Source: Butyrivibrio sp. (GTDB lineage Bacteria; Bacillota; Clostridia; Lachnospirales; Lachnospiraceae). From it: a DNA stretch of 52,295 nt. Made by a program: the position numbers and the translations under genes. This document shows, one piece after another, positions 1 to 8,797 of the stretch. The stretch spans positions 1 to 52,295 of the forward strand of contig SVFY01000021.1 of the NCBI GenBank assembly GCA_015056625.1, given 5' to 3'. Numbering within the stretch: the stretch's first letter is position 1; every line of letters starts with the position of its first letter. The notes below the pieces were generated by a model. That model was not told the origin of the DNA. It did no database searches and saw nothing but the letters and a program-made list of their open reading frames with translations.

Positions 1-40
1 CTTTACTAAGCCTATTGAACAAATTTTTATTACGTTATCA

Positions 41-59
41 AGATACATTTACTGTATCT
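41..59 (+). promoter_or_regulatory. small hairpin in the pyrK leader
   Basis: A 7-bp inverted repeat (AGATACA, 5-nt loop, TGTATCT) lies just upstream of the pyrK ribosome binding site (GAGGAGA at 74-80). It could be a weak terminator or attenuator remnant from an upstream pyr gene outside the window. The stem is short and AT-rich, so any role is uncertain. Confidence 0.3.
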
Positions 60-87
60 AAAAAATACTATACGAGGAGAAATAAGT

Positions 88-888
88 ATGTCGGGGAAAA
101 TGAAATGCGAGGCAAAAGTATTAAGCCAGGAGCTTTTATCTGAGGGGATTTACGATCTGTGGCTTTCTGTTCCCTTTGCAAGGGACGTGGTTCCGGGTCA
201 GTTTGTGGGCGTGTTCCCGCTAAATAAAGCAACGCTCCTTCCAAGACCCATCAGTATCTGCGAGGTGGACAAGGAAAACAGCGCCATAAGGCTTGTGTAC
301 AGGGTTGTGGGCTCAGGAACAGCGGAGTTCGCTCTGTATCAGCCAGGAGATTACATGGTGGTGCTGGGACCTTTGGGAAATGGCTTTCCTCTTGATAAGG
401 CAGCGGGCAAAAGAGCTGTTGTCATCGGAGGTGGAATCGGAGTGCCGCCTCTTTTGGAGACAGCAAAGCGCCTTTCTTCTATGGATGATGATGCTGCGCC
501 TTCAGAGATCAGCGCAGTGATGGGATACAGAAACAGCGACACTTTCCTTGACGAAGAGTTCACGAATTTCGCAGAAGTCTATGTGGCAACTGAAGATGGC
601 AGCCTTGGAACAAAGGGAAATGTTATTGATGCCATGAAGGAGCAGAATGTGCCCTGCGATGTGATATTCGCCTGCGGCCCAATGCCAATGCTAAGGGGCA
701 TCAAGGCCTATGCACAGGAAAATGGCATAAAGGCTTATCTGTCTTTGGAGGAGAGAATGGCCTGCGGCGTTGGAGCCTGCCTCGGATGCGTTTGCAAAAC
801 TAAGGAAGTGGATGAACATTCCCATGTGAAAAACGCAAGGATCTGTACTGACGGTCCGGTTTTTGACGCAGATGATCTGGATATGTGA
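88..888 (+). CDS. pyrK: dihydroorotate dehydrogenase electron transfer subunit PyrK
   Basis: This is the FAD and [2Fe-2S] subunit of class 1B dihydroorotate dehydrogenase, passing electrons from dihydroorotate oxidation to NAD+ in pyrimidine synthesis. The 266 residues match the family length. An FAD-binding RPISI motif lies in the N-terminal third, a glycine-rich nucleotide-binding stretch (VIGGGIGVPPL) in the middle, and C-terminal cysteines 226, 231, 234 and 253 form the expected C-x4-C-x2-C-xn-C cluster motif. The start follows a GAGGAGA ribosome binding site. The partner gene pyrD begins 18 nt downstream, which supports co-transcription. The remaining pyr genes are not in the window and may lie upstream. 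Confidence 0.95.
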   Translation: MSGKMKCEAKVLSQELLSEGIYDLWLSVPFARDVVPGQFVGVFPLNKATLLPRPISICEVDKENSAIRLVYRVVGSGTAEFALYQPGDYMVVLGPLGNGFPLDKAAGKRAVVIGGGIGVPPLLETAKRLSSMDDDAAPSEISAVMGYRNSDTFLDEEFTNFAEVYVATEDGSLGTKGNVIDAMKEQNVPCDVIFACGPMPMLRGIKAYAQENGIKAYLSLEERMACGVGACLGCVCKTKEVDEHSHVKNARICTDGPVFDADDLDM

Positions 889-906
889 GGAAGGTGGAGC
901 TTATTT

Positions 907-1809
907 ATGAATACATCAGTTGAAATAGCAGGGGTAAAGTTTAAGAATCCGGTAATGACAGCCTCCGGAACATTTGGATCAGGAATGGAGTATTCCGACT
1001 TTGTGGACCTTGGTAGGCTCGGGGCGGTGGTTACCAAGGGCGTTGCCAACATTCCCTGGGAGGGAAATCCAGTTCCAAGGGTTGCAGAAGTTTACGGCGG
1101 AATGCTAAATGCCATCGGCCTTCAGAACCCCGGAGTAGAGGTCTTTGCAAAAAGAGATCTCAAGTTCCTTGAAGATTACGACACCAAGGTGATCGTCAAT
1201 GTCTGTGGTAAGACAGTAGAGGACTACCTGGAAGTTGTTGAGAGACTCTCCGATGAAAAGAGAGTGGATATGCTTGAAATAAACGTATCCTGCCCTAATG
1301 TAAAGGAAGGCGCCATCGCCTTTGGACAGAAGGCAGACGCTCTTTTTGACATCACCAAGAAGATCAAGGAAAAGGCAAAACAGCCTGTCATCATGAAGCT
1401 CAGCCCCAATGTTACCAGCATTTCTGAGATGGCTAAGGCGGCAGAGGCAGCAGGCGCAGATGCCATTTCCCTCATCAATACCATAACCGGAATGAAGATA
1501 GATATTTATAAAAAGAAATTCGTTCTGGCCAATAGAACTGGCGGAATGTCAGGACCAGCTATCAAACCTGTGGCAGTTCGTATGGTCTATGAGGCTTCTC
1601 ATGCTGTTAAGATCCCTGTCATTGGAATGGGTGGTATTTCAAACTATGAGGATGCCATAGAGTTTATCATGGCAGGCGCAACAGCTATAGCTGTAGGAGC
1701 TGCCAACTTCCACAATCCATATGCTACAGTGGAGATCGTAGAGGGAATTGAACGCCACATGCAAGAGCAGGGAATAGAAGATATAAACGAGATCCGCGGA
1801 ATTGTATGA
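907..1809 (+). CDS. pyrD: dihydroorotate dehydrogenase catalytic subunit PyrD (class 1B)
   Basis: The protein oxidises dihydroorotate to orotate in the cytoplasm, acting as the FMN-containing TIM-barrel subunit of the PyrD-PyrK heterotetramer. Its 300 residues are typical. The N-terminal motif NPVMTASGTFG and the catalytic-loop cysteine 129 (in NVSCPN) mark the 1B subclass; class 2 enzymes have serine there. The C-terminal GMGGI and AVGAANF motifs form the FMN phosphate site. It directly follows pyrK with a GGAAGGTGG ribosome binding site. No second pyrimidine gene follows, and a terminator hairpin is seen at 1851-1882. Confidence 0.96.
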   Translation: MNTSVEIAGVKFKNPVMTASGTFGSGMEYSDFVDLGRLGAVVTKGVANIPWEGNPVPRVAEVYGGMLNAIGLQNPGVEVFAKRDLKFLEDYDTKVIVNVCGKTVEDYLEVVERLSDEKRVDMLEINVSCPNVKEGAIAFGQKADALFDITKKIKEKAKQPVIMKLSPNVTSISEMAKAAEAAGADAISLINTITGMKIDIYKKKFVLANRTGGMSGPAIKPVAVRMVYEASHAVKIPVIGMGGISNYEDAIEFIMAGATAIAVGAANFHNPYATVEIVEGIERHMQEQGIEDINEIRGIV

Positions 1810-1850
1810 TGAGAAATTTTCTCAGGTAAACTTATATAATGACATAAAAA

Positions 1851-1882
1851 AAGAGGAAGAGCTTTTGAAGGCCCTTCCTCTT
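1851..1882 (-). terminator. terminator between pyrD and the convergent hypothetical gene
   Basis: AAGAGGAAG at 1851-1859 pairs with CTTCCTCTT at 1874-1882. Read on the minus strand the stem is followed by a run of seven T, so it is a good intrinsic terminator for the minus-strand gene ending at 1900. On the plus strand it has only a weak T-tract and would be less efficient for pyrD. Confidence 0.75.
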
Positions 1883-1899
1883 CTCGTTACTAGCAACAG

Positions 1900-2532
1900 T
1901 TACTCGATCTGGTCCTTTCCTGTGAGCTGATCGAACCCCTTCATTACAGCGTCAAAGGTGTTTTTAGAGATCTCGGGAAGTTCGCCACCCCAGGTTTCTT
2001 CTGCCTGCTTGTAGCCCTTCTCAAATGCAGATCTCATCTGCTCCAGCTTCTCAGGATCGTCTCCTGCAAGCGCTTTGGCAAAATCAAGAATACGCTCGGA
2101 GGTCTGTTTAACGCCCCAGTAGCCGTCTTCTGATATGTCTTCCTGCGCCTGCGCTTTGGTTGCAGCATCTACTGTAAAATCACCTTTTGCAAGGAATCTC
2201 CAGATAGACTCATCGTCGCTGTCTGAATTGGCAATGCCAAAAGCCTTGACCTGCTTGCCCATCATCTTGTGGACTATGTCCAAAAGCTGTTGCTGGCGAA
2301 GCGCGTCATCTGCCTTCAGCTGCTGGATGATCTTGGTCCTGTCAGTCTCCTTGTTTGAGATTACAGGCTTTTCAGCCTCCTTCTCGTCGGATTTTTCATA
2401 GACCGCTGCCGCTTCTGCTTTGACCTTTACTTCTTCATCATCTTTTTTCTTGCTCTCCGCGGGAGCATTGACGGTGGAAGCATAGGTCGTCGCGATGTTG
2501 TTAGTAACCTCGGTAACTCCGTTTACGCCCAT
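1900..2532 (-). CDS. hypothetical protein (DUF5610-like), probable sigma-D regulon member
   Basis: A 210-residue soluble protein with no signal peptide or membrane segment. The N-terminal 75 residues are low-complexity and charged (Lys/Glu/Ala rich) and probably disordered. From about residue 85 it is helical, with a conserved-looking C-terminal part (YWGVKQTSERILDFAKALAG) resembling small proteins that recur in motile Lachnospiraceae; the DUF5610 resemblance is from memory. A near-perfect flagellar sigma factor promoter lies about 75-100 bp upstream (2606-2632), suggesting expression with late flagellar or chemotaxis genes. The start follows an AAAAGGAG ribosome binding site. No enzymatic motif is visible. 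Confidence 0.7.
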   Translation of the reverse strand: MGVNGVTEVTNNIATTYASTVNAPAESKKKDDEEVKVKAEAAAVYEKSDEKEAEKPVISNKETDRTKIIQQLKADDALRQQQLLDIVHKMMGKQVKAFGIANSDSDDESIWRFLAKGDFTVDAATKAQAQEDISEDGYWGVKQTSERILDFAKALAGDDPEKLEQMRSAFEKGYKQAEETWGGELPEISKNTFDAVMKGFDQLTGKDQIE

Positions 2533-2605
2533 ATAGAACTCCTTTTCCGCGCAAGGTTACCTAAAGTACCGCGCTTGAAACGAAACTATAGTTTACCTAA
2601 CTTTC

Positions 2606-2632
2606 GTATCGGCTATTTTTTCAAAAACTTTA
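2606..2632 (-). promoter_or_regulatory. sigma-D (FliA/sigma-28) type promoter
   Basis: On the minus strand the sequence reads TAAA (complement of 2629-2632), exactly 15 nt, then GCCGATAC (complement of 2606-2613). This matches the Bacillus sigma-D consensus TAAA-N15-GCCGATAT at 11 of 12 positions. It drives towards the hypothetical gene starting at 2532. Confidence 0.75.
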
Positions 2633-2768
2633 GGGGTAAAATAAAATTTTTTCATTTTTTTAGTATTTTTTTTCTTGTAATGGATATGCCCAGGTGAGAA
2701 GATGAGATATAGTAGGAACTTAAAGCTTTTCGTAGTTTCTGAAGTTAGCAGCTAAGCGGAGTTTAAAC

Positions 2769-3641
2769 ATGGAGATAACCAGAAAGGCTTATGCCAAGAT
2801 CAATTTAGGACTTGACGTGCTTGGAAAAAGAGATGACGGATATCATCTTGTAAAGATGATAATGCAGAACGTGGATATATATGACACCCTGACATTTAAA
2901 AAGACTAATGACGGAAAGGTAAGTCTTTCGGCCAATGATGAGAGCATTCCAGTGGATGACAGCAATCTCATCTGCAAGGTGGCAAGGCAGCTCCAGGACA
3001 AGTACGGTATCACAGACGGAGCAGAGATTGAGCTTGTAAAAAGGATCCCGGTGGCAGCAGGCATGGCTGGCGGCAGTACAGACGGCGCAGCGGCGTACAG
3101 AGCACTTAATGAGCTCTGGGGGATCGGGGCTTCTGACAAGGAGCTCTGCGAACTGGCTGTTAAGCTTGGGGCAGACATCCCATACTGCATTATGGGAGGA
3201 ACAGCTCTTTCCGAGGGGATCGGAGAGGTTCTGACATCTATAGAAGGTAAGGCAAAATATCACCTTGTTGTAGCCAAGCCAGATATAATGGTGTCTACCG
3301 GATGGGTATACACAGAGCTTGATAGCAATGAGATAGAGAGACATCCGGACATTGACGCTGTTAAGGCAGCAATAGAAGACGGCGATGTAAAAAGAATGTG
3401 CAGTGAGATCCACAATGTTCTTGAGCCGGTAACCACAGGCAAGTATGAGGTTATAAAAGAAATTGAAAAGGTCCTTGAGGATAATGGCGCAATAAAGGCA
3501 TTCATGACAGGCAGCGGACCAACAGTATTTGCAGTGTATGACGATGAAAATAAGGCAGCAGAGGGCTTTGAAGCGGTTAAAAAGAGCGGCCTTGCAAGAC
3601 AGTTCTTTTTAACAAAACCTATTGATCCAGCACAGGTATGA
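2769..3641 (+). CDS. ispE: 4-diphosphocytidyl-2-C-methyl-D-erythritol kinase IspE
   Basis: The enzyme phosphorylates CDP-methylerythritol in the non-mevalonate isoprenoid pathway, in the cytoplasm. The 290-residue GHMP-kinase fold shows the N-terminal motif KAYAKINLGLDVLGKR, the glycine-rich ATP loop PVAAGMAGGSTDGAAA (about residues 95-110) and the C-terminal motif MTGSGPTVFAVY. The gene is divergent from the sigma-D controlled gene on its left. It is followed closely by a DUF1934 gene, so the two probably form one transcript ending at the hairpin at 4085-4109. Confidence 0.95.
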   Translation: MEITRKAYAKINLGLDVLGKRDDGYHLVKMIMQNVDIYDTLTFKKTNDGKVSLSANDESIPVDDSNLICKVARQLQDKYGITDGAEIELVKRIPVAAGMAGGSTDGAAAYRALNELWGIGASDKELCELAVKLGADIPYCIMGGTALSEGIGEVLTSIEGKAKYHLVVAKPDIMVSTGWVYTELDSNEIERHPDIDAVKAAIEDGDVKRMCSEIHNVLEPVTTGKYEVIKEIEKVLEDNGAIKAFMTGSGPTVFAVYDDENKAAEGFEAVKKSGLARQFFLTKPIDPAQV

Positions 3642-3652
3642 AGGTGAATAAT

Positions 3653-4099
3653 ATGAGCAAAGAGGTTGAGGTTTTTGTCACAGGCATACACGTACGAGAG
3701 GGAGAACCTACTGAGAAGGTGGAGAAAACCGCCACAGGCAGCTTTGAGATCTTAGAGGACGGCAGCAGGGTTGTGGAATACGACGAGCATCAGGATGGAG
3801 CTGCAACCATGAAGGTTCATAACAGGGTAAAGATAGAACCAGACGGCCTTAAAATGGCAGTCATAAGAGAAGGCGCCACAAGGTCCAGGCTGTATTTTGG
3901 CCAGGAGCTTGAGTATGATACTGAGTACAACACCCCCTACGGCTCCATGCAGATGAAGGTCAGGACAACAGATTTTGACTACAGCAACAAAAATGACGAA
4001 GAGATAAAGGTTGTAGCTGAATACGACCTGGAGATCGGAGGAGATGTGGTCTCAAGATCCATGATAGTCATAGAGATAAAAAATGCGGTGGCACAGTAA
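3653..4099 (+). CDS. DUF1934 (calycin-like) domain protein
   Basis: A small soluble protein of 148 residues predicted to be rich in beta strands, as expected for the DUF1934 calycin-like barrel family. Its biochemical role is unknown. An ATG at 3638 overlaps the ispE stop, but I prefer the ATG at 3653: an AAGGTG ribosome binding site lies 6 nt before it, and the protein then begins MSKEVEVFVTG like other members. The stop codon lies inside the loop of a terminator hairpin. Position behind ispE suggests co-expression only. Confidence 0.85.
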   Translation: MSKEVEVFVTGIHVREGEPTEKVEKTATGSFEILEDGSRVVEYDEHQDGAATMKVHNRVKIEPDGLKMAVIREGATRSRLYFGQELEYDTEYNTPYGSMQMKVRTTDFDYSNKNDEEIKVVAEYDLEIGGDVVSRSMIVIEIKNAVAQ

Positions 4100-4115
4100 A
4101 TGCCACCGCTTTTCT
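4085..4115 (+). terminator. intrinsic terminator overlapping the DUF1934 stop codon
   Basis: GCGGTGGCA at 4085-4093 pairs perfectly with TGCCACCGC at 4101-4109, followed by TTTTCTTTT. The TAA stop (4097-4099) sits in the 7-nt loop. This ends the ispE transcript. Confidence 0.9.
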
Positions 4116-4127
4116 TTTGATATTAAG

Positions 4128-4601
4128 TTATTTGACCATCTTTGCTCCGGCCTTTTCCTGAGCCTTAGCAATAAGGTTCTTGAAGAAGCCCTTTTTCTGC
4201 TCGGGAGCCTTGGTCTTGCCGTGAAGTCCCTTGACCTCTGTTACATAAATGCCGCTTACTGAAGCCTTAACTTCCTTCTTGGTTGGGACTGAATCAAAGA
4301 TCTTCTCATCGCAGATAAGACTCATGACTCTGTTTCCGATCCTTACCTTTAAGATTGGGAGCTTGCTGCCTCTAAGAAGCTTGGGTGTCTGATCCATTAC
4401 CGCCTGAGGAAGACCTGCATCCTTAAGCTTCATTCTCTTTTTGTCAATGATCAGCATTGTAACTGTCTGCTTCATGGCATCCAGCTGCTCTTGCTGTTCT
4501 GCCTGCTTTTTCTGAGCTCTTTTGCCGAGAATTATCAGTGCAACTATGGCTGCGATCAGAATGACAGCCACCACGATCAATACTATCCATCCGGTACTCA
4601 A
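4128..4601 (-). CDS. single-span membrane protein of unknown function
   Basis: A 157-residue protein with one N-terminal transmembrane helix (about residues 5-25), a short basic Lys/Gln-rich linker and a cytoplasmic domain rich in beta strands with a basic tail. I recognise it as a conserved Lachnospiraceae hypothetical but know no function. The longest reading begins at 4664, but I choose a TTG start at 4601: GGAGG lies 8 nt upstream of it, and the protein then begins MSTGWIVLIVV, placing the membrane helix at the N-terminus. The extra upstream residues carry no recognisable feature. Confidence 0.75.
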   Translation of the reverse strand: MSTGWIVLIVVAVILIAAIVALIILGKRAQKKQAEQQEQLDAMKQTVTMLIIDKKRMKLKDAGLPQAVMDQTPKLLRGSKLPILKVRIGNRVMSLICDEKIFDSVPTKKEVKASVSGIYVTEVKGLHGKTKAPEQKKGFFKNLIAKAQEKAGAKMVK

Positions 4602-4728
4602 AATACTATCCTCCAATACTTGAAATGCATTACATATTCTACCATTCTTTGGGGTTTTAGGCAATAAAATACTTTAATAAGAAGGAAGAGTGTGGTAGTA
4701 TAAAAATATTGTTTGAAGGAGTACTATT

Positions 4729-5961
4729 ATGAAAAAGAATTACTTATTTTACGGGGTGTTAGCAGCAACTGTTACCTTTGTGACAGCCTGCGGTTCTAAT
4801 GCCACAACAGAGACTGAAACTCAGCCAGCAACAGAAGCGTCAACTACAGAGGCGTCTGCAGAAGATACAGCAGTTAATACAGACAATGAGCCTGCACCAG
4901 AGCTTGAAAAGATTGATATTGAGGGACTAAAGACCACATCACTTCTTGATGTTGATGTGGACAGCCTTGTTAAGCTTGGTGATTATAAGGGCATCACTGT
5001 TGAAGTTAAAAAGCAAGAAGTTACTGACCAGGACGTTGAGGATGCATTAAACAGCACCTATTCAGCTAATCCTGAGATGCTTGAGGTAACAGACAGAGCC
5101 ATTGAAAAGGGCGACACAGCCAATATCGACTACGAAGGCAAGTACGCTGACACCAAGGAGGCTTTTCAGGGTGGTACAGCCCAGGGGTACGATCTTTCAA
5201 TCGGATCAGGACAGTTTATTGACGGCTTTGAGGATGGACTTATCGGAGTTAAAACTGGTGAGACAGTAGACCTCAATCTTAAATTCCCAGAGAATTACGG
5301 AAGCGCTGATCTTGCAGGTAAGGATGTTATCTTCACAGTAACAGTAAACTCTATCAAGACACCAGCCAAGGAGCCTTCAGATGAATGGGCCAAGAATCTT
5401 GGCATTGAGGGCGTAACAAACCTTGAACAGCTTAAGGTTCATATGAAAGAGGACCTGGAAACAGAGGCTCAGGAGTCTTATGATGATGAAGTGAGAAACG
5501 CAGCAGTTGAGGTCGTAGTTAACAATGCTACAACTGAGGAGCTTCCAGAGGAGCTTTACAACAGATACTTCGTAATGATCTACAAGTCACTAGAGAGCTA
5601 TATTCAGCAGCTTCAGGCAGCATATGGCGTTCAGGTTTCAGTTGAAGAGTATGTACAGAATATCATGCAGTCAAATGGTCTTACAGGAGAGCCCAAGGAC
5701 TACTTAAGTGACATTGCCAATCAGCAGGGCAAGAGATGTCTTGTACTTCAGGCTATCGCCAACAAGGAAGGCATTGAGATCACTGATGATGTAATAGATG
5801 AGTATGTTCAGAAAGATTATGACACATATTTCTATCAGGCTTATGAGACCATTGATGCTTACAAGGAAACATTTGATTCTGAGGAATACAGAGAACAGAT
5901 CATGGCAGACAAGGTTGCAGACTTCATAGTTGAGAACGCCCAGATTGTTGAGCCACAATGA
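4729..5961 (+). CDS. trigger-factor-like FKBP-type peptidyl-prolyl isomerase lipoprotein
   Basis: A 410-residue protein with a lipoprotein signal peptide ending at cysteine 21 (VTAC) and a Thr/Glu-rich linker to about residue 65. It then has an FKBP-type PPIase domain (motifs DTANIDYEGKY, GSGQFIDGFEDGLIG and LKFPENYG, about residues 130-200), followed by a long helical region like the C-terminal chaperone domain of trigger factor. The ribosome-docking motif of cytosolic trigger factor is absent. It is therefore probably a secreted, membrane-anchored foldase rather than the ribosomal chaperone. It precedes asnS by 27 nt and may be co-transcribed with it. Confidence 0.85.
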   Translation: MKKNYLFYGVLAATVTFVTACGSNATTETETQPATEASTTEASAEDTAVNTDNEPAPELEKIDIEGLKTTSLLDVDVDSLVKLGDYKGITVEVKKQEVTDQDVEDALNSTYSANPEMLEVTDRAIEKGDTANIDYEGKYADTKEAFQGGTAQGYDLSIGSGQFIDGFEDGLIGVKTGETVDLNLKFPENYGSADLAGKDVIFTVTVNSIKTPAKEPSDEWAKNLGIEGVTNLEQLKVHMKEDLETEAQESYDDEVRNAAVEVVVNNATTEELPEELYNRYFVMIYKSLESYIQQLQAAYGVQVSVEEYVQNIMQSNGLTGEPKDYLSDIANQQGKRCLVLQAIANKEGIEITDDVIDEYVQKDYDTYFYQAYETIDAYKETFDSEEYREQIMADKVADFIVENAQIVEPQ

Positions 5962-5988
5962 TCATAAATATTGGAAGGGGACAATATT

Positions 5989-7380
5989 ATGGATTTAACA
6001 GATATCAGAGAACTATTTGAAAAACAGGAAGATTTCGTTGGCAAGAAGGTCACAGTTGGTGGCTGGATCAGAAACTCCCGTGATTCCAAGGTAGTAGGAT
6101 TTATCGTTTTAAATGACGGAACATATTTTAAGCCTCTTCAGGTTGTTTATACAGATGCACTTGCAAACTTTGGAGATATTACCAAGCTCAATGTTGGTGC
6201 AGCAATAATCGCAACAGGTACCATCGTTGCAACACCTGAGGCTAAGCAGCCTTTCGAGATGCAGGCAGATACAATAGAGATCGAGGGTGCTTCAACACCT
6301 GATTTCCCTCTTCAGCCCAAGAGACACAGTCTTGAGTTCCTTCGTACCATTCCTCATCTTCGTGCAAGGACCAACACCTTCGAGGCTGTTTTCAGAGTTC
6401 GTTCAGTTGCAGCATTTGCCATTCACTCTTTCTTTCAGGAGAGAGGTTTTGTATACGTTCACACTCCACTTATCACAGGAAGTGACTGTGAGGGAGCTGG
6501 TGAGATGTTTCAGGTTACAACAATGGATCTTAACAATGTACCAAGGACTGAGGAAGGCGCAGTTGATTATTCCAAGGACTTCTTTGGTAAGCCAGTTAAC
6601 TTAACTGTTAGTGGACAGCTCAACGTTGAGACTTATGCATTTGCTTTCAAGAACGTATACACCTTTGGACCTACATTCAGAGCTGAGAACTCCAACACTA
6701 CAAGACATGCAGCAGAGTTCTGGATGATCGAGCCTGAGATGTGCTTTGCAGATCTTAAGGACGACTGCGATACAGCAGAGGCTATGCTCAAGTATGTTAT
6801 CAACTATGTATTAGAGCATTGCCCAGAGGAAATGGCATTCTTCAACGAGTTCATCGACAAGGGACTTATCGAGAGACTAAGGAACGTTGCAGAGAGCGAC
6901 TTTGGCAGGATCACATACACTGAGGCCGTTGAGCTTCTTGAGAAGCACAACGACAAGTTTGACTACAAGGTAAGCTGGGGATGCGATCTCCAGACAGAGC
7001 ATGAGAGATACCTCACAGAGGAGATCTTCAAAAAGCCTGTATTCGTAACAGATTATCCTAAGGAGATCAAGGCATTCTACATGAAGCTCAACGAGGATGG
7101 CAAGACTGTTGCAGCAGCTGACTGTCTTGTTCCTGGAATCGGAGAGATCGTTGGCGGAAGTCAGAGAGAGGATGATCTTGAGATCCTTGAGAAGCGTATG
7201 GACGAGCTTGGACTTAAGAAGGAGGACTACCAGTTCTATCTTGACCTCAGAAAATATGGAAGCGTTCGCCATGCAGGATTCGGACTTGGATTTGAGCGTT
7301 GCGTAATGTACCTTACAGGTATGGGCAACATCAGAGACGTTGAGTCCTTCCCAAGAACTGTTGGTAATTGCGAGCTCTAA
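5989..7380 (+). CDS. asnS: asparagine--tRNA ligase
   Basis: Class II aminoacyl-tRNA synthetase charging tRNA-Asn. The protein has an N-terminal OB-fold anticodon-binding domain (motif [17 protein letters not shown]) and a catalytic domain with motif 2 ([22 protein letters not shown]) and motif 3 ([15 protein letters not shown]). The start at 5989 (463 residues) follows a GGAAGGGG ribosome binding site at 5973-5980; a TTG at 5971 would lie before that site and is not credible. The preference for Asn over Asp is inferred from the overall match to AsnRS, including the C-terminal [11 protein letters not shown] motif. Confidence 0.95.
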   Translation: MDLTDIRELFEKQEDFVGKKVTVGGWIRNSRDSKVVGFIVLNDGTYFKPLQVVYTDALANFGDITKLNVGAAIIATGTIVATPEAKQPFEMQADTIEIEGASTPDFPLQPKRHSLEFLRTIPHLRARTNTFEAVFRVRSVAAFAIHSFFQERGFVYVHTPLITGSDCEGAGEMFQVTTMDLNNVPRTEEGAVDYSKDFFGKPVNLTVSGQLNVETYAFAFKNVYTFGPTFRAENSNTTRHAAEFWMIEPEMCFADLKDDCDTAEAMLKYVINYVLEHCPEEMAFFNEFIDKGLIERLRNVAESDFGRITYTEAVELLEKHNDKFDYKVSWGCDLQTEHERYLTEEIFKKPVFVTDYPKEIKAFYMKLNEDGKTVAAADCLVPGIGEIVGGSQREDDLEILEKRMDELGLKKEDYQFYLDLRKYGSVRHAGFGLGFERCVMYLTGMGNIRDVESFPRTVGNCEL

Positions 7381-7406
7381 TCTATATTTTGATATAAAAA
7401 CTATTA

Positions 7407-7415
7407 TGCTATACT
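7407..7415 (+). promoter_or_regulatory. extended -10 promoter for the NlpC/P60 gene
   Basis: TG at 7407-7408, one nucleotide, then TATACT at 7410-7415 make an extended -10 element about 48 bp upstream of the start at 7463. A TTGATA hexamer lies upstream at a short 15-bp spacing. The gene therefore need not depend on asnS read-through. Confidence 0.5.
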
Positions 7416-7462
7416 AAATGTAGTAACCTGTTAATATTAAAAATAAGCAAGGGGGTATTGGA

Positions 7463-8779
7463 ATGAAAAAGATTTATTCTGTCGTTGCCGTGATACTTTC
7501 CCTTGCTTTTTTCATGCTCACACCAGTTTCTTCCTATGCAACTACCAGTGAGGAGCTTAAGGAAACACAAAAAAAGCTTGAGGATGAAAAGAAGGCTCTG
7601 GATAAGCAAAAGAAGGCTGCTGAAAATCAGAAGAATGCCAGCCAGAGCAAGCTCAATCAGGCCAACAGCCAGATAAGTGAAAACACCGAAGCCATGGGGG
7701 AAACCCAGGAAGCTATTGATGAGACTCAGGCTGAGATCGTTGGTCTTATGACTGATATTGAGCTTATAAAAGAAGATATCGCCTTTAAGGCACAGCAGAT
7801 AGAAGAGACCAATGCCAAGTATGAAGAGGCAAAATCTCAGGAAGAGACTCTTTACGAAGCAATGGTCCAGAGAGTAAAGTTCATGTACGAGAAGGGTAAC
7901 TTCTCCTATGTACAGATTCTTTTAACAGCTACAAGCTACGCTGACGCCCTCAACAAGGCATCCTACGTGGAAGAGCTGTATGAATACGACCGTATCAAGC
8001 TTGCTGAGTTCGTGGCAGCCAAGGAGGCAGCTGAAGAACTTGGACAGCAGCTTGAAGAAGAGAAGTCAGAACTTGAAGCTTCACAGTATGAGCTTGAGGA
8101 AGAAGAAGCCTATATGGAAGAGCTTCTTGCTGACTACAAGGCAACCTACGCAGACTATGAAGTCAAGCTTGCCAAGGCCAAGCAGGACGCTGCGGTTTAT
8201 ACAGCGCAGGTCAAGAGCCAGCAGGCCAGCATTGCAAGCCTTCAGAAACAGATAGAGGCCAAGCAGAAGGAAGTTGACGCAGCCAAAAAAGCGGCAGCAG
8301 ATGCTGAGGCTGCAGAGGAAGCTGCCAAGGCAAGTGCAGAGTCAGGCGGAGATTACACATCATCAAGCTATACTTCATCAGGTTCATCCAGTTCATCTGG
8401 CTCATCAAGCTCCAAGTCATACTCCGCGCCGGGTAGTGCAACAGGCCAGAACATTGCCAACTATGCTTGTCAGTTTGTTGGTAATCCTTATGTAGCAGGT
8501 GGAACAAGCCTTACAGACGGAGCAGACTGCTCTGGTTTCGTAATGTCAGTATATAAAGCCTTTGGAATCTCAGTTCCCAGAACCAGCTGGGCGCAGGGGT
8601 CCTACGGCAGAGAAGTGTCATATTCAGATGCCCAGCCGGGAGATGTTATCTACTACGGCGGACATGTTGGAATATATATAGGTGGCGGAAGGATCGTCCA
8701 TGCCAGCACCCAGAAGACTGGTATCAAGTACAGTCCAGCCACTTACAGATCCATTATCAGTGTCAGAAGATTTTTATAA
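7463..8779 (+). CDS. secreted coiled-coil NlpC/P60 peptidoglycan hydrolase
   Basis: A 438-residue cell-wall hydrolase of the PcsB/CwlO type. Residues 1-26 form a signal peptide ending SSYAT. Residues about 30-290 are a heptad-rich coiled coil, in this family usually involved in control by the FtsEX complex. A Ser/Gly linker follows, and residues about 325-438 are an NlpC/P60 domain with the catalytic cysteine in GADCSGF and histidine in GGHVGIYIGGG. It probably cleaves stem-peptide bonds during elongation or division. The start is preceded by AAGGGGG. guaA follows after 18 nt. Confidence 0.9.
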   Translation: MKKIYSVVAVILSLAFFMLTPVSSYATTSEELKETQKKLEDEKKALDKQKKAAENQKNASQSKLNQANSQISENTEAMGETQEAIDETQAEIVGLMTDIELIKEDIAFKAQQIEETNAKYEEAKSQEETLYEAMVQRVKFMYEKGNFSYVQILLTATSYADALNKASYVEELYEYDRIKLAEFVAAKEAAEELGQQLEEEKSELEASQYELEEEEAYMEELLADYKATYADYEVKLAKAKQDAAVYTAQVKSQQASIASLQKQIEAKQKEVDAAKKAAADAEAAEEAAKASAESGGDYTSSSYTSSGSSSSSGSSSSKSYSAPGSATGQNIANYACQFVGNPYVAGGTSLTDGADCSGFVMSVYKAFGISVPRTSWAQGSYGREVSYSDAQPGDVIYYGGHVGIYIGGGRIVHASTQKTGIKYSPATYRSIISVRRFL

Positions 8780-8797
8780 TAAAGTTTAGGAGGAGCC

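Noticed and set aside
8780..8797. Purine riboswitch before guaA
   Set aside because: The gap is only 18 nt, far too short for an aptamer; guaA appears to be read from the upstream gene's transcript.
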